Shown piece by piece: positions 1 to 10,211 of a stretch of DNA of 43,811 bases (within the stretch, counting starts at the first letter, position 1; every line of letters begins with the position of its first letter). Below the pieces are notes generated by a model. That model had not been told where the DNA came from, did no database searches, and saw only the letters and a list, made by a program, of their open reading frames with translations. The position numbers were made by a program, and so were the translations under genes. The stretch covers positions 1 to 43,811 of the forward strand of contig JAAOMT010000517.1 of NCBI GenBank assembly GCA_016748015.1, read 5' to 3'. The DNA comes from Geosiphon pyriformis (Eukaryota > Glomeromycota > Glomeromycetes > Archaeosporales > Geosiphonaceae).

Positions 1-775
1 AATAACCAGTATGAAAATACTGGTGTCCACTAACTCACTTACATAAACAGGACGAAACTACCGGCGTCCGCCAACTTACGAACATAACCAGGACAAAATT
101 ACCGGTGTCCACCAACTCACGAGCATAACCAGGATGAAATTACTGACGTCTACATACTCACGAACATAAACACCAATAACCAGTATGAAAATACTGGTGT
201 CCACTAACTCACTTACATAAATACTAATAACCAGTATGAAAATACTGGTGTCCACTAACTCACTTACATAAACAGGACGAAACTACCGGCGTCCGCCAAC
301 TTACGAACATAACCAGGACAAAATTACCGGTGTCCACCAACTCACGAGCATAACCAGGATGAAATTACTGACGTCTACATACTCACGAACATAAACACCA
401 ATAACCAGTATGAAAATACTGGTGTCCACTAACTCACTTACATAAACAGGACGAAACTACCGGCGTCCACTTACTTACGAACATAACCAGGATGAAATTA
501 CCGGCGTCCACCAACTTACGAACATAACCAGGACGAAATTACCGGCGTCCACCAACTCACGAACATAAAAACCTATAACCAGGACGAAATTACCGGCGTC
601 CACCAACTCACAAACATAAACACCAATAACCAGTATGAAAATACTGGTGTCCACCAGCTCACGAACATAAACAGGACGAAATTACCGGCGTCCACCAACT
701 CATGAACATAAACACCTATAACCAGGATGAAATTACCACCAACTCACGAACATAAACACCTATAACCAGTCATTA
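1..775. repeat. Tandem repeat, 41-bp monomers in a 174-bp higher-order unit
   Basis: The basic monomer is about 41 bp (pattern ACATAACCAGGAYGAAATTA, then CCGGCGTCCACCAACTCACG). Some copies carry an extra CACCAAT or CACCTAT spacer. Bases 1-174 and 226-399 read as identical 174-bp blocks of four monomers, separated by a 51-bp single unit at 175-225. A third, more diverged run continues to about 775. Many monomers hold a short hairpin, CCAGTAT-GAAA-ATACTGG. Identity between the two large blocks points to recent duplication or an assembly artefact. No protein coding is seen. Confidence 0.9.
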
Positions 776-1017
776 ACAACTCAACAATATCGAATAAACG
801 AATAAACGAATACCGAATATGGAATAAAACATTGATCACCAAATAACTGAAATTAAATTTCAGGGTTAGGTGGTGAGGAATTGATGATTGTTAGTCTGTT
901 ATCCATGCCTTTTGCGGGAGTGGGTGGGGATAGTTTAGAAGTAAGAGGGCATAACCCAGCGTGGTTACCGAGGCATTTGTGATGATTGACTAGCGAGTGA
1001 CAGGTATTACTTTTGTA
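776..1017. other. GC-richer non-coding stretch left of an adapter
   Basis: After the satellite the sequence changes to a short GAATAAAC-type run and then a GC-richer stretch (about 860-1010, with GGGTTAGGTGG and GGGAGTGGGTGGGG) unlike the AT-rich DNA on the right. No open frame or RNA gene is recognised. It may be part of a dispersed repeat. It abuts an artificial adapter, so its placement beside the lipase fragment is doubtful. Confidence 0.5.
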
Positions 1018-1036
1018 AGATGTGTATAAGAGACAG
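1018..1036. other. Nextera/Tn5 mosaic-end adapter left in the assembly
   Basis: The 19 bases AGATGTGTATAAGAGACAG are the exact transposase mosaic-end sequence of Nextera libraries. Read on the minus strand they encode the L-S-L-I-H-I peptide typical of adapter read-through, here joined in frame to a lipase exon. This is a library artefact and marks a chimeric or untrimmed join, not biology. Confidence 0.97.
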
Positions 1037-1188
1037 ATTTATCACACGATACAAGTTTGGAATTTCTTGATTAACATATTGAGCGAATCCTTTATTTCCC
1101 ACACGTGGTTGACCATAGGTAAGAATCTGAATAGTTTTGGGCTTGAAATCTGATTTTAATACTAGCAGTGCTGAAAATAATGCCAGGG
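1037..1188 (-). pseudogene. Class 3 lipase-like gene, fragment of third exon
   Basis: The exon starts after a CAG acceptor (1191-1189) in phase 1, like the third exon of the other lipase-like genes here. It encodes A-L-A-L-F-S-A-L-L, then the core strand I-L-T-Y-G-Q-P-R-V-G-N, then L-Y-R-V-I-N, and is cut by the adapter just before the expected catalytic Asp. The Q-P-R motif puts it with the Gly-elbow subfamily. Upstream, at about 1250-1300 on the minus strand, a stretch ending in a GTAAGT donor in phase 1 reads like a degraded nucleophile-elbow exon with an in-frame stop, so the gene may have been a pseudogene before the assembly cut it. The catalytic status cannot be judged. Confidence 0.75.
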
Positions 1189-1191
1189 CTG

Positions 1192-2514
1192 TGGGAAATT
1201 TAAATATTTTTAATGATCTAGTACAATTATTCTCCTGCCACAAAAGTATGCTAATAAACTTACCTCTGCAGATAAATCCTTAGCAAATAGCCCCAATAAA
1301 AAGTTAAGAAGTCAGTTATCCTTCTATTATTTCACAGTCTGACGTTTCTACAATCGACAAAGATCAGTTAGTTTTTAATCAGAAAATTAGCCATGATCTG
1401 AATACGAGAGCTAAACTAGAGACAAATTTCTGCATGACCAACTTTCAAAGAAAATGACTAAAAAGATTTTCAGACTTTTAATAGTATTAGTGGTAAGGAA
1501 TTGATAGGTCATATTAAATATTTTCATGAAATAACAATTTGAAATTTATCTTAGCCAATTATCTTCCTCTTTTTTCTGCTGTATTATTACAGTTCAATTT
1601 TTTCTTTTGCTTCAATAGTACTTATTTTATATCTTGTATCAGCACTAATGTTACATATATTTGCCATTTAATTTTAAAATTAATTATTAGCTTGATTATT
1701 GACTCGATTAATAACTTGATTTTTTGACTTAGTTATTGATTTAACCATTGACTTAAACATTGACCAAATTATTGATCTAATTGTTAACATGATTATTTAT
1801 CTCTTTTGAAAAATATACAAGCAAAACTTTTAAAAGCTGTAGAAAAGTAATTGACTATTTAAGTACAGTAATTTTAATTTACTTCCATTATTATTATTAT
1901 TATTTTTATTTGTATTATTCTTAATTTTAGCAGAAAACTTATTGAAAAGTAAATAATACTTGGTATTAGATTTTAAAATTATAGCAACTGTATTATTCTT
2001 TGTTAACAATCACAAACTGTTTTTTAACTTTCAGATTTCCTTAAAAAGATTATTGATTGTGATTTTTATAAAATTAACCATATTAATTTAATTACTTACT
2101 TATATAATTTGCATTCTTGTTAAAACTTTCCTTGATTATTATTATTAATATACAACTACTCTTTTTTTTGTTATCTATTAGTATACTTCAATTTATAACG
2201 ATATCAAACTATGCAGGAGTTTTAATTATATTTGCAAAATAACTAGATAACAAAATATAAATTGTTAAAAATTGTTATTTGTAAAAGTTCAAAGAGTCTT
2301 ATATATTCAAAGAATTTAGGCAAAAGCTGGTTTTTTAATAAGAAAAAACTTTTGTTAGTAATACCAAACATGATTTATAGTTTTCAAGTATTTTTACCCA
2401 TTTGCTGACCAGATTTTTATTAATATTATCAAAAGCAAGTGCAAATTAAACAGCCATAGTCTTTTTTTTAATAATTTGTTGTGTTATACTTAAATAAATG
2501 TACAACTAAAACAA
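1192..2514. other. AT-rich intergenic DNA, nothing assigned
   Basis: Apart from the possible degraded lipase exon near 1250-1300, this stretch is AT-rich with short ATT runs (about 1888-1910). The small open frames have no start context, motif or splice support. Confidence 0.5.
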
Positions 2515-2815
2515 AAGTTCTTTAAATTTAATTCAACAAGTATATAAAAAACACAGCAATACAAAAATAAGTTCATTAGAATTTGATACAACAAATATTT
2601 TGGAGATTTTGGAAAAATAGAAAATAAGTTTATTAAGTTTGACACAACAAATATACTAAAGATCTGTAAGATAAAAGGTAAGTCCAAAAATTTGATGTGA
2701 CAAATATACTGAAAAGATAAGTTCACTAAAATTTATATTACAAATATATTAAAGATCTGGCAAAATAAAAAGTAAGTACAAGAATTTAATGCAACAAAAT
2801 ACAAAAGTAAATTTA
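2515..2815. repeat. Degenerate minisatellite, about 55-bp units
   Basis: Units begin with AAGTTC, AAGTTT, AAGTCC or AAGTAC, followed by AATTTRAYRCAACAAATAT. Unit starts lie near 2515, 2569, 2626, 2680, 2719 and 2774, giving spacings of 54, 57, 54, 39 and 55. The copies are diverged, so the array is old. Confidence 0.7.
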
Positions 2816-2920
2816 CTTAAAATAATAAACCAAAAAATGGCGAATAAAATTTTTTCTTTGTTGATCATTTGTATTCTTATATATTAAATAATATTAACCC
2901 AACCACAACTTATTACAAAT

Positions 2921-3290
2921 CAGCAGAGAGAAAAAAAGCCAAAAAATAGGCATGGGTCATACTTCACCACACGTGACCAGCCACCCGAGCCGATCAGAGC
3001 TACACTCGCAGGACCAAACGGCCTCAACATATCAAAGAACAAATCCGAAATCATGGCTAAACTTTTTAAGAAAACCAAAATTCCGAGCAATTCCTCGGGC
3101 AAAACCGATACTACGAACTCTCCCAGCGGAGACACCGAACCCCTGAAACAACAAACCGGCATCATTAAACAAACCCTTTTTTTCGCACTCAGCCCGAAAC
3201 TTAGAATTCGGTAACCAGATAAGGTTCTTGTGTGCCAAAATTAAACCACGAACAAGATCGACCACATTCCGAGACCTATCCAGAGATTGA
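2921..3290 (+). pseudogene. GC-rich coding-like island with one frameshift, unknown product
   Basis: This stretch is clearly richer in G+C than its surroundings and stays open on the plus strand from about 2921 to a stop at 3212. It gives a basic, Ser/Thr/Pro-rich peptide; the only in-frame ATG is at 3053 (M-A-K-L-F-K-K-T-K). At a run of seven T (3177-3183) the frame changes. Reading in the next frame is then open to a TGA at 3288-3290 with a similar basic composition (F-L-C-A-K-I-K-P-R-T-R). A one-base homopolymer indel, real or a sequencing error, would explain this. The composition suggests transferred or transposon-derived DNA such as a gag-like fragment, but I do not recognise a domain. 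The opposite strand is also open, which weakens the case. Confidence 0.35.
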
Positions 3291-3299
3291 TGTACAAAA

Positions 3300-4230
3300 A
3301 TAGGATAAATGTAATAATAAATTAAAAAATACTAGTAATTTGATTTTTTATTATTTCAATATTTAATAAATAATAAATGATAAATATTCAATTAATAATA
3401 TTTAAAAAAAATGACTTTTATTTTTTTTGACATTTTAGTTATAAGTAAAATGAATTGAAAAATAATTTTTTGAATAAATATATTAAAATAAAAAATATAT
3501 ATAAATTGAAAAAGCAATTAGTTAAAGAATACAAATATTAATTTATCTTATAAAATTTACCAATGAAAACATAAAGTTTTACATTAAATAAGTTTTTGAA
3601 AAAATTCATTAAAAATTAATTAATTATTTATTTATTTATCACAATTCACTTGAAATTCTCATTTTTTCTTACAAATTTAAAGTTTCAGAAATTGAATTTA
3701 AAGAATATTGAAAAGAATAACACAATGTCAAAACCATTTTGGAGGAAAAATTATAATCAATATTTATAAATTTTGATGGACTCAATACTGATTCCAAAAA
3801 ATTTTGATTATTTATTTGTAAATGAAAAAAAATTATAAACAAGTAACTATATGGTCAACAATATTTAATTTGTTAATAAAAGATTAAAATATATTTTATT
3901 AACTAGTTTGTTGTTGATAATTCATTTTTGAGGCTTTCAACAAAATATAAACAAAATATTCTTTACTGTAAATAAATTATTTGTATCATTTTTAAATACT
4001 TTAAAAAATACGAGTTTGCTGTAAAAATGTGCTCTTTTTGAGCTTCTTCTGCATAGCAATCAAAAAGAGTGATTAATAATTAACCAGATTTTGATTTTTT
4101 TTCTACCAAGTAGATCATTCATTTAACAATTTAATAATTCTAATAATTAAAATTTTAAGTAATCAATATTAAGCAATATTAATCTCTGAATATTTTTTTG
4201 AACTCATGCAAGAACACGTTTTTAGTTGCT
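3300..4230. other. AT-rich intergenic DNA, nothing assigned
   Basis: Very AT-rich sequence with no supported frame, RNA gene or clear repeat. Confidence 0.5.
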
Positions 4231-4236
4231 TTTAAT

Positions 4237-4668
4237 ATGATCGAATCTAATGAAGAAGATAGAAAATATACGACAAGGTAGGAGTACGGTTTAAAAAATT
4301 ACGATTTATTAAATAATTTCTTTTTAGAAAGGTATTTTCGTCATACTGTATTTTGTGTGACAAATGATAATTCATATGCATTATTTGAGCCAATTTCCAA
4401 CCTTTTAGTAAAGATTTATCATATCTTTAAATTTAAATCCATGCTGTCAATGTTTTTTCTACAGACTTTTCCTTATCGAACAACGATAAAAATAGAGTTT
4501 AAAAAATTTCAATTAAGAATTTTGTCCCTTTGCACAACGCTAAACCTGCAAACAATCGTAGGATTAATAATAGAACTTTCCTTTTTATATGCATCTCTTG
4601 AATTTCATCAAAAATTTGAATTATTAGTATTAGAAGAAATGAAAAACAATGATAAGAAAATTAAATAG
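4237..4668 (+). CDS. Hypothetical two-exon protein
   Basis: A possible gene: ATG at 4237 opens M-I-E-S-N-E-E-D-R-K-Y, with a donor AAG|GTAGGA at 4278 and an acceptor AAAG|G ending at 4331. This joins in frame to a second exon (4332-4668) ending at TAA. The product would be about 125 residues, with a mixed hydrophobic middle and a charged C-terminus (E-E-M-K-N-N-D-K-K-I-K). No domain is recognised and there is no signal peptide. A better-looking acceptor (TTTTTAG|A, ending at 4327) would put the frame into an early stop, so the model depends on the second AG. Low confidence. Confidence 0.3.
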
Positions 4669-5090
4669 TTAAATTTTTGCAGTCAAATTTTCATAGCTGC
4701 AGGTTCATTGCACCTCTAGTAAATCATTTCCTTATTTCAAAAATTTTTTGTACATCTATTAGAATTATTGGTTGCTTATAGATGGAATAGAAACTTTTTA
4801 AAGAAAAAAAACAAACAAACAAACAAACAGTACAGTAATTAGCGATGAAAATTTGGAAAATGGTACATTGAAGAAAGAAGAGAATCATGGTATATTCCAC
4901 ATTTTTTCAATCAATAGAAAATTCTTCTCAAGAAGACTAAAACTAACCAAGTTAAATTGGTTGCGAATCATTATTAGCTAATTAATTTCCAAAAGAGGAG
5001 ATGTCAAAAATTACTTTAGATTTGGAAGTTGGTTGATTTCAACAAGAAAAAGCTCTAACCAAAATGGAATTGACATAAGCTGCGTTTCAG
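4669..5090. other. Intergenic upstream of repeat-protein gene
   Basis: AT-rich DNA with an (AAAC)n run at about 4808-4828. No gene is seen. It contains the presumed upstream control region of the secreted repeat protein that follows. Confidence 0.5.
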
Positions 5091-5098
5091 TATAAAAG
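5091..5098 (+). promoter_or_regulatory. TATA box of repeat-protein gene
   Basis: TATAAAAG lies 209 bases before the ATG of the downstream secreted protein. The presumed 5' untranslated region holds the motif AAGCCCTTCT (about 5114) and a CATA/TATA microsatellite (about 5170-5250). The second gene of this family has the same TATAAAAG followed at once by the reverse complement of that motif. Confidence 0.55.
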
Positions 5099-5169
5099 AG
5101 ATACTGGTTAAAAAGCCCTTCTCTCATAAATCAAAAGGACAAAAGTTTTTTGATAAAAATAAAGAATAA

Positions 5170-5252
5170 ACACACATACATACATTCATACATACATTCA
5201 TACATACATACATACATACATAAATATATATATATATATACATACATACAAA
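5170..5252. repeat. (CATA)n / (TA)n microsatellite
   Basis: Repeated CATA and CATT tetranucleotides run into an alternating TA tract and back to CATA. The tract lies between the TATA box and the start codon, so it is probably in the 5' untranslated region. The long frame that reads through it from 5150 is an artefact of the repeat. Confidence 0.85.
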
Positions 5253-5299
5253 TAACTTTACCAAAAATTTCTTTCAAACTTGCGAGATTTAAAACAAAA

Positions 5300-5791
5300 A
5301 TGGAAAAAATACTCTTATTCATTACTTTACTTCTTCTCTCTGGATTAGTATTCTCCGCACCATTACCACCCATGCAAAAACGAGAACAAAAGTTCAATGT
5401 CGGCCCTGACAACGGTACTAATAGTGCGGATGGCAGCGGGATGTTCAATGTTGGAAAAAATAACGGAAACTACAACGGAAACAATAACGTAGGTTCGGAT
5501 AACGGCAAAAACAATGGTAATTTCAATATTGGGGAAAATAACGGAAATTATAACGGCAACGACAATATTGGAAATCAAAACGGAAATGATAATGGTAATT
5601 TCAATATCGGAAAAGATAACGGCAATTATAATGGCAACAAGAATGTTGGAAATCAAAACGGAAATCAAAACGGAAACTTTAATTTTGGATCTCTTAACGG
5701 TAATGCTAATGGCAATCAAAATTATGGAAATACTAACGGTAACTTAAACGGAAACAGCAATGGCAGGTTTTATTCTTATAAAAGCGGGTGA
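5300..5791 (+). CDS. Secreted Asn/Gly-repeat protein with Kex2-type site
   Basis: A 163-residue single-exon protein. The ATG at 5300 is chosen because it starts a clean signal peptide (M-E-K-I-L-L-F-I-T-L-L-L-L-S-G, cleavage near V-F-S-A). A short pro-segment ends in a dibasic K-R at about residues 27-28, a Kex2-type site. The mature part is almost wholly tandem 13-residue units of the type N-F-N-I-G-x-N-N-G-N-x-N-G, ending in a Tyr/Ser/Lys tail. There are no Cys residues in the repeats. The regular period suggests a beta-solenoid or a low-complexity wall or matrix protein, but that is inference; the function is not known to me. A paralogue lies at 13608-14087 on the other strand. Confidence 0.88.
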   Translation: MEKILLFITLLLLSGLVFSAPLPPMQKREQKFNVGPDNGTNSADGSGMFNVGKNNGNYNGNNNVGSDNGKNNGNFNIGENNGNYNGNDNIGNQNGNDNGNFNIGKDNGNYNGNKNVGNQNGNQNGNFNFGSLNGNANGNQNYGNTNGNLNGNSNGRFYSYKSG

Positions 5792-6320
5792 TATTGATTT
5801 TTGTCCTAAAACCTCCATTAAAAAGACTTCTGTACCAGAAAATAATAAATGCATTTATAATGCATTTACTTTTATTTGGAATTTTTATTTTAGGAAGTTA
5901 GTTTATAGCATAGACTAAAATTCATAGCTTCAATAGATTGAGATTAAATATCTATCTTATTACATTTTTTTCATTTTATCAGATATCCCCAATAATAAAT
6001 GATTCGATTACTTCTTTAATTTTTCCTCAATTATTTCAAAGCTATGACAAATGAGAAAGTTTTGAATTTAGAACAAATCACCAATCGTTTAAAAGATTTT
6101 CTATTAAAAATGCGGTGCAAATAAACTCTCTTTAAAGGAAAAAATATTGGATTCCTTCAACTTTTTAACTAAATGAACAAGGATTGGCATTGATAATTTG
6201 GGAAGGCGAAAAATTTTTCAATGTGTATGTGCTCCTCAGAAATTTCACCAGTTAAAAATTTATACAAATTCAAAAACTTTTTCACAACCTAATTAAAAAA
6301 GTAGAAGTAAAGGAATAATA
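5792..6320. other. Intergenic, nothing assigned
   Basis: AT-rich sequence downstream of the repeat-protein gene. AATAAA-like signals occur at 5845-5850. No other feature is supported. Confidence 0.4.
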
Positions 6321-7241
6321 GTGATTGACAAAAAAACAATAAAATCATGTACTTTTGTTCATGTACTGAAGGTCAAGAAAAATATTGTACGGTTAAATTT
6401 TTTAAATTAGTACAATAAAAATTTTTGATATATAAAAAAAATTATTTATTTAAATTTAGCCATTTAATATTTAGTATGCCCATCTTTAGCAGAGATTATT
6501 GAACTCAATTTGGCATTGGCCGTACCAAATCGCGATAACTTTTTGCGGATGCACATTTCATTCCTTTTTTTACTAACTTCTCGAGTTCATGGAGACTTGA
6601 GGGTTGAGGATGACGTTTTCGAACTGCTACTTCAACAATAGCCCACATGTTCTCAATTGGATTGAGTTCAGGACTTTTTGGAGACCATGGTAGCACTTCA
6701 ACATTTTGTCCGATTATTGCTTGATGAACAGGTGAATTTTTCTCTTGGAAAATAAATTTTTGCTTAATCTGCCGGGCAACAAATGCTTGAGAGTAGAATT
6801 GCATAGGTGGCAAGTATATATTTTGATATTAAAACTATAGGTGAAATAATGGGACAAATTTTAAAAAAGAAAAGCTACCCAACACATTTTTGTAAAAAAC
6901 GTTTAACTGAAGATGCAATACAATGTTTGATTTTTGGCATTTTTGAGTGTCAAAAATAGGTGATCAGCCTAGTCGCGTTTTAGAAGGTTCTCCTGTATGA
7001 TGCCATTTTACGATTTTTGTAATCTCAGTATCAAGTTTTCTGCTATAATAATGCCTCCTTTTTCATAGGAGTAAGTTCTTTGACAAGACCCATTATATGT
7101 GACGAATTGAAAAATACAATGTTTTTAATTTTTCCCAAAGATAATGCGGTAAAATCAAAAATGACAAAAATAAAAAATATGAAACTCATATTCAATATCT
7201 ATAATTTTTAACACTACTATACTTTTGTCACCCCCCTGGTA
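6321..7241 (-). mobile_element. Deleted Tc1/mariner element
   Basis: The transposase reads on the minus strand. The N-terminal start (M-G-L-V-K-E-L-T-P-M-K-K, a Tc1-type helix-turn-helix beginning) lies near 7093. The C-terminal DDE part lies at 6464-6813, with N-S-P-V-H-Q, W-S-P-K-S-P-E-L-N-P-I-E-N-M-W and, after a frameshift, a terminal A-K-D-G-H-T-K-Y and stop at 6464. The usual Q-D-N before the P-V-H is Q-E-K, so the second Asp is lost. The middle of the protein is missing. The right end (about 7220-7241, reading outward GACAAAAGT inverted with a C-tract) and a weak GTGATTGACAAAA at 6321 may be the terminal repeats; the left end is uncertain. An inactive relic. Confidence 0.8.
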
Positions 7242-7576
7242 ATTTTGAAATTTCCCTGAGTTAAAGACTTGTAATGTTTACCAAACAAAGTGATTGTAAT
7301 AATACTAAAGAAAAAAATTTATCAATTGGGTTAGATTTAATCTTGCTTTAATTTGTAGGCGTTACATTGTATGCCCTGAGAATAATTTCATTTATTTATT
7401 TATTTTCTTTACAAGAAATAAGTCTATTTTATAATTTCATGCAAAAAAGGAAAATGTTTCCAATTATGAGAGCATCCAAATTAAAGTGTAAAACCTTAGT
7501 TATCGCACCAAACTAAAAGTTTATTTCAACTTTCGTCGTCATCCTTTCATCAAAATTAAAATCATTCACTTCCAAA
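7242..7576. other. Intergenic, nothing assigned
   Basis: AT-rich sequence between the transposon relic and the 3' end of the next lipase-like gene. No feature is supported. Confidence 0.4.
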
Positions 7577-8908
7577 TTAGTTACATTTGCTCATTAGTTG
7601 ACCAAAATAAGGTCCTTCGTTAGCTTTTAAACTTGCAATCGATACTTCTTGGGCTTTTTTGTTACATTCCTTTTGTGAATAAGTGAGGCGGTGAAATATT
7701 TAATAGTGCTTAATAATAAACTTAATTTCCAAAAATAAATAATTTAAAATCTTCAATTCATACCTGTGGCTCATTAATATACCCTGTATCATCTTCCAAA
7801 ACACCAAGACATTTATAAACATTCATTTTTAAAATACTGCAGTGACAATTGAAATCAATCCAATATTCAATCCCATGATGCCAGTATCCATAATGATCAT
7901 GGTTTGTGGGAATTTGAGGTATATAGTCACTTGAATAAGTAATACGATAAATAGCACCTAAATTTTTGTTCACATGTTCCGCAAATTGGAAATTACCCAT
8001 TCTTGGTGAGCCAAATGTGAAAACTTGGACTTCCAATCTTCTATGAAACTTTGTGAATTCTAATGCTGTCAAGACTGCGTATACTGTCATAAGATGAAAA
8101 ATAGATTCAGCTATATTTTTAAATTAAAATTAAAAAAAAATCTTGATTAATGTCAAAACTCACCACCACCAAAGTTATGTCCTGTCAAACTCAAACTCTT
8201 GAATGATACATTTCTTTTCAAGAAAGCACCCACTCTTTGTATTATGTTCTGCCACGCCTCATTAAACCTTTCCCAAAAATGGGAATCGACAAATCCATTG
8301 TATACATCGGGATAACCAACCATTGTTTTTTTGTTCAACATCCAAGATGGTTCTTTTGCCGCAAAATAGACAACCAACTCTTTGGCTTCTATGTTTGCAT
8401 ATAAACCAACTAGAAAATTTTGAAAGAATTATTGAAATTTTCTCCAAATTATTTTAGCTTCAAATCATTTTTTCAAAATAAATTTTTATCTACCGTAAAT
8501 ACCAGGTAAAATTTCTGTAACTTCTTTATCAGAGCAATAAGCCTGAGTTGCATATTCTGCAAAAAACGCGAATCGTGATAGCAGAGGATCATTCTTTGAT
8601 AGCAATATCTTTGTTAATTGGTGTTCCTTTATATTTTCAGAAATGAATTTCGAACCCTCTATTTTTTGTAGCCGCTCATTTTTTGAATAAAATTTTGGGT
8701 TTTGTGAATTTGATAGTCTTTTTGGAATCTGTACTTTTATTGACGATAAAAGTTTATTTTGAAAATTTTCCCGATTTAAAAATTGTCTGCGAGATAATAC
8801 ATTCTCACGCATTAAAGGAATCCTCGAAATATAATCTCTATCATATTGAACGGCTATGCAATAAACCCAAAAATTCAAAAAAAAAAAGAAGGCAAACACC
8901 ATGCCCAT
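7577..8908 (-). CDS. Class 3 lipase-like pseudoenzyme, Asn elbow
   Basis: Four exons: 8908-8494, 8409-8164, 8083-7764 and 7669-7577, with GT/AG junctions in phases 1, 1 and 0; 357 residues. The N-terminus is a hydrophobic anchor (about residues 3-20), followed by a variable linker, a conserved A-Y-C helix near the end of exon 1, then the alpha/beta-hydrolase core. The nucleophile elbow reads L-T-G-H-N-F-G-G, with Asn217 in place of the catalytic Ser. The core strand is F-T-F-G-S-P-R-M-G-N. The catalytic Asp is kept (R-I-T-Y-S-S-D-Y-I-P). The C-terminal exon reads E-C-N ... A-N-E-G-P-Y-F-G, where the catalytic His would be Asn. The oxyanion segment (V-Y-F-A-A-K-E) is also unlike the usual F-R-G. 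In-frame and well spliced, so probably expressed but not a working Ser hydrolase; secreted or type II membrane protein. Confidence 0.88.
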
Positions 8909-9589
8909 TATTAGAAGGTGATTTATTCCCTCTAAATCTAGGAAATAAATTTTTTTTGATTACTACCCATAAATATAGCATTTTTAATCAGTGATTCAAA
9001 TTGATTCGTTTTCCTGACACTAGCTTCAAAATTCGATTTCGACAAGCAAAAGTGAAACATTTTTTATGCTTTAAGAATAATTTGTACCAAAAGTCAATAA
9101 CTCAAAATTTGGGAGTCAAAGAAATTAGAGATAAGATTGTTTTCCCGATGCAAGGAATCTAGTTTGACGACGATAACTAGATATCTGATTCCTCGGACAT
9201 TGATCATCCCGATACATTTCTTATCAGCCACCAAATATCAAGGTTTGAGAAAAGTTGGTTTGCAAAAGTAAAATATCAAAACTTTGGTTTCTTCTAATAT
9301 TATAGTTACTTTAAGGGAAAAATTTTGAAACTTATATTTATGCAATAATAATCAAGCCTTCAAAGTCTTGGAAGATTTGTAGTCAGCGGAAAATAATGGC
9401 GGTAATACTGCTAGCAAAATTTGTTGCATTACTGACCTTTCAAAAAACCAACGCGTAAAATTTGTTTTTTTTACCCCTTCATTTTGCACAACTTCCTTTT
9501 TTTTTCCTGCTGCCACCCATTTTATACTTTTCACCCCGTAAATTGAACCGTGAAGTCGTCAAGTACTTTTCAATAGTTATCGCAGCACA
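8909..9589. other. Intergenic, nothing assigned
   Basis: Upstream region of the lipase-like gene, then DNA with poly-T and pyrimidine runs near 9465-9510. No gene is supported; the small frames on both strands lack motifs. Confidence 0.4.
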
Positions 9590-9990
9590 ACTAAATTTGC
9601 CGAGTCAACTGGTGTTCCCTGTCAATGTTACTCTGTCATCTGTAAAAACGGCCAGATTTCTGATATTGATCGTCCTGGCTACGCAAGCAACATTACCAGA
9701 TCGGCAAATCGCACATGAATTCACTTTGTTAAGGCGGCCGAAATTAAAGCGCTCAAAGGAATGCATCTAGACTTCTCAAAGTCGGCAAATGAAGTGGTCA
9801 GGAAAAGCTTTCAAGGCTTAGCTACATTGCCATTCTACCCAAGTGTGTCCCTCTTCTCATCGAAAGCTCCGAGAAGAACCGTTTGCAATGGACACGTGAA
9901 CATTGTTATTACTACTGGCATAAGGTCGTATTCTCCAACAAGACAACTTTGCAGATGCTCTAACCACTTGTTTGACATGACCTCATGGTA
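9590..9990 (+). mobile_element. Decayed Tc1/mariner transposase, N-terminal half
   Basis: Reading across frames on the plus strand gives pieces in Tc1 order: a linker-like D-I-D-R-P-G-Y-A-S-N-I-T-R-S-A-N-R (about 9660-9710), then A-E-I-K-A-L-K-G-M-H-L-D (about 9740-9770), then R-L-Q-W-T-R-E-H-C-Y-Y-Y-W-H-K-V-V-F-S-N-K-T-T-L (in two parts, about 9880-9950). The last is the region of the first catalytic Asp, here F-S-N-K-T-T where D-E is usual. Several frameshifts and stops. The stretch is GC-richer than its flanks, so it came from elsewhere. A separate copy from the next element, since both hold the same V-F-[ST]-[DN]-[EK]-T-T block. Confidence 0.65.
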
Positions 9991-10211
9991 GAAACGTATA
10001 GTATCAATGATAAAGCCCCCTTTCGACGAGATTAATTTTCATGTATTTTAGAGGAGAATTTGGTATCTCGAGGTTTTTATTGGGTTGGTGGAAGAAAAAT
10101 AGACAAACCTTCCAGAAGAGAATCCTTTTTTAACATATTTGTAGCATGCTTGCCAGTTTTCAAGGTTTCATAGATGCAGAAGGAGGCCATACTACATATA
10201 GTGGTTATATA

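Noticed and set aside
1-775. CRISPR array
   Set aside because: The units are full-length tandem monomers with no unique spacers, in a eukaryotic genome.
2920-3265. Minus-strand frames over the GC-rich island as the real gene
   Set aside because: They give Gly/Ser/Phe-rich peptides with no recognisable pattern, while the plus strand continues in one style across the T-run; kept only as uncertainty.
5150-5299. N-terminal extension of the repeat protein through the CATA tract
   Set aside because: It starts at a non-ATG codon and is microsatellite translation; the signal peptide starts at 5300.
5363-5719. Long minus-strand open frame antisense to the repeat-protein gene, and similar frames over 13608-14087
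   Set aside because: They come from the codon periodicity of the Asn/Gly repeats and give low-complexity Ile/Ser/Thr or Leu/Pro peptides.
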